Assembly (NCBI GenBank): GCA_015852425.1
Contig: JAAAIG010000259.1
Coordinates: 9,384 to 43,671 of the forward strand
Length of the DNA stretch: 34,288 nucleotides
Source: Gryganskiella cystojenkinii
Lineage: Eukaryota; Mortierellomycota; Mortierellomycetes; Mortierellales; Mortierellaceae
Reading direction: 5' to 3'
Position 1 is the first letter of the stretch; each line of letters starts with the position of its first letter. Of the stretch, positions 32,605 to 34,288 are shown piece after piece. Made by a program: the position numbers and the translations under genes. Below the pieces are notes generated by a model that did no database searches, was not told the DNA's origin, and saw nothing but the letters and a program-made list of their open reading frames with translations.

Positions 32605-34137
32605 ATGTCTTTCCGTCCCCCTCGCACCTGCTACACCTGCGGCCAACGTACGTATTAGAAGTTGATGGAGAACCTCTTTTGTTTTTGACCTCTGTGTATT
32701 CAAAAGTACTTTTGAATGAACAGAGTCAAAACAAAATAGACTCCTTTTTGGTGATTTTTGGTGGTGAAGTTGGAGTTGTTGGAGTTGTCGGAGGAGTAGA
32801 AGTAGGAGGTGTTGTTGGTGAAGTTGGAGTGGTTGGTCAGTTGGTGTTATCAGTCGAATCCCCCTTCTCTTTTCCATTCTCGAAATCCGACAAAAGAAGG
32901 CCTCGATTCCAGCCAGCACGCAGGATTCAGCATCACATCCTGTTCGATCTCGTCCGAGTCTTTGCCACATCGCCTTATGTTTCGAACCTCGTTGCCACCC
33001 TTGCGTCAGCTCTCTCGTTCACTTCATTGTGATACAAACAGGGCCTTCTTGAGGACAACTTCGAGGACCCAAAGCACTTCGGCCGCTGGACTCGCATATC
33101 CGCAGTAAACCGAAACTCTTTCCTTCATTGGAGTAGTTTCAAGGTCTCTCTTTTTTCCTTGTCTTTCAACTATGAAAAAGTCCTTGTTAATCAAATAAAG
33201 CGAGGCGAGGACGAGGAGGTGTTGTATTCTACCGCATCTAAAATTATCATCACCGACATAATTTGTATCGTTCGACAAATGCCATCGTCCCCTATCGCAC
33301 ATAAACAAAAAAAATCAATCGACAGGAGGAGGTGGAAGGAGAAAGAGGGAGAGGCCGTCGTTGCTGGAGGTGTTTGGAGACCGCATGTTTGTCAACGATG
33401 ATGATGAAAGTTGATGCTGATCCATACCGTTTCCTTTTGTCTTTTTTAATACTATCGATATGCGCATCTTTTGATTTGTTGTCTCGTTTGTTATGCATCG
33501 GATGTATTTTTTCAACAGCCGGTCACCAGGCCCGTGACTGCCAGTCCGCTGGTACCCCTCTCTGCTACAACTGCGGTGAGTCTGGTCACATCTCGCGTGA
33601 CTGCACCGGTGAGCGCAAGGAGAAGTCCTGCTACAAGTGCAACCAGGTCGGTCACATCTCCCGTGAGTGCCCCTCCGCCCCCGCTGAGGGTGCTGGTCCC
33701 GAGTGCTACAAGTGCGGCAAGACCGGTCACATCTCCCGCAACTGCACTGAGGGTGGTTTCCAGCAGGGTGGTTCGTCCCAGCGCTCGTACGGCGGCCGTG
33801 ACAACCGTGACAGCCGTGACAACAACCAGGGCAAGACCTGCTACACCTGCGGTGGTTTCGGCCACATGTCCCGTGACTGCAACCAGGGTGCCAAGTGCTA
33901 CAACTGCGGTGGTTCCGGCCACATCTCCCGTGACTGCACTGAGGAGCGCAAGGAGAAGGCTTGCTACAAGTGCAACGAGGTCGGCCACATCGTAAGTTTT
34001 GTTACAAATTTTTTTAATGTGTCCTGAAGCTTGATACCTGATCTACCCTAATCTCATGCTCAAATCACTGATCAACTTTTTTTCCCCGTCATCTTTTTGC
34101 TTGGCAATAGTCCCGCGACTGCCCCCAGCAGGCTTAA
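32605..34137 (+). CDS. GIS2: Seven-zinc-knuckle nucleic-acid-binding protein (GIS2/CNBP/byr3)
   Basis: Exons: 32605-32647, 33519-33991, 34111-34137, giving 180 aa. Seven CCHC knuckles of the form CX2CX4HX4C are visible, starting CYTCGQPGHQARDC, CYNCGESGHISRDC, CYKCNQVGHISREC, CYKCGKTGHISRNC, CYTCGGFGHMSRDC, CYNCGGSGHISRDC and CYKCNEVGHISRDC. The first is split by intron 1 and the last by intron 2. Between knuckles 4 and 5 is a Gly/Arg/Asp-rich linker. Yeast Gis2 and animal CNBP bind single-stranded nucleic acid and polysomal mRNA and affect translation. Codon use is very strongly C-ending, suggesting high expression. Intron 1 (871 nt) is the longest seen in the window. An AATAAA at 34257-34262 probably ends the transcript. 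Confidence 0.97.
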
Positions 34138-34256
34138 GTTGTTTGCCCTTCCCGTGATTTCTCCAAGAATTGATCTTTTATAAGAGGTCGTTCCTCCCAA
34201 GTGTTGCGAGTCGGAAGAAAACTGAAAGCTCCCATCCGAATTTAATTATTGAGGAA

Positions 34257-34262
34257 AATAAA
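34257..34262 (+). terminator. Putative polyadenylation signal of GIS2
   Basis: AATAAA lies 120 bp after the stop codon, shortly before a T-rich stretch at the window end. Confidence 0.5.
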
Positions 34263-34288
34263 AACATGCTGCTTTTTTTTTTTTTGTT

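Noticed and set aside
33471..33995. Long + and - strand open frames of about 160-174 codons overlapping GIS2
   Set aside because: They are shadows of the repetitive, C-ending-codon zinc-knuckle exon; composition is Ala/Thr/Val/Arg-rich without domains.

Overview
The window reads as nuclear DNA of a filamentous early-diverging fungus, most likely Mortierellaceae (Mortierellomycota). This is inferred from many short GT-AG introns (about 60-130 nt, with CTAAC-like branch sites and pyrimidine-rich 3' ends), homopolymer and CT-rich gene starts, a tandem-repeat Sel1 protein, and proteins that resemble yeast and animal families equally. I see no operons, CRISPR array, tRNA or rRNA. All gene models were spliced by hand from reading-frame continuity and GT/AG sites, so internal boundaries are inferences. 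Each model sums to a whole number of codons, except the DENN gene, which leaves the left edge.

Layout. 77-5357 (-): a large DENN-domain Rab-GEF-like protein, 3' end outside the window. 6313-7873 (-): EAF3/MRG15 chromatin reader, divergent from 8313-9664 (+) TRM8 tRNA m7G46 methyltransferase. 10583-13171 (+): VHS-GAT protein of the LSB5 type. 13947-16037 (+): APC-family amino acid/GABA/choline permease. 17237-18481 (+): frameshifted P-loop GTPase remnant. 19358-21202 (+): HAD pyrimidine 5'-nucleotidase (SDT1/PHM8 type). 22387-24223 (-): three-exon Sel1-repeat protein. 24224-26349: gene-poor stretch with coding-like relics. 26350-29361 (+): DHHC palmitoyltransferase. 29581-30873 (-): cytochrome c oxidase subunit IV homologue. 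31300-32148 (-): mitochondrial ribosomal protein L16, divergent from 32605-34137 (+) GIS2/CNBP, a protein with seven zinc knuckles.

The genes are mostly housekeeping: membrane traffic (DENN, VHS-GAT, DHHC), chromatin, tRNA modification, nucleotide turnover, and at the right end mitochondria and translation (COX IV, MRPL16, GIS2). The accessory part is 16.8-26 kb: the GTPase relic with a 70-bp tandem repeat upstream, the Sel1 gene with a recently homogenised repeat array and a distinct N-terminal module, and degenerate sequence.

The strongest unusual signal is in the nucleotidase gene. The only splice model I found that keeps frame needs a 2-nucleotide micro-exon at 20259-20260, with a branch-site/acceptor pair before it and a donor directly after it.
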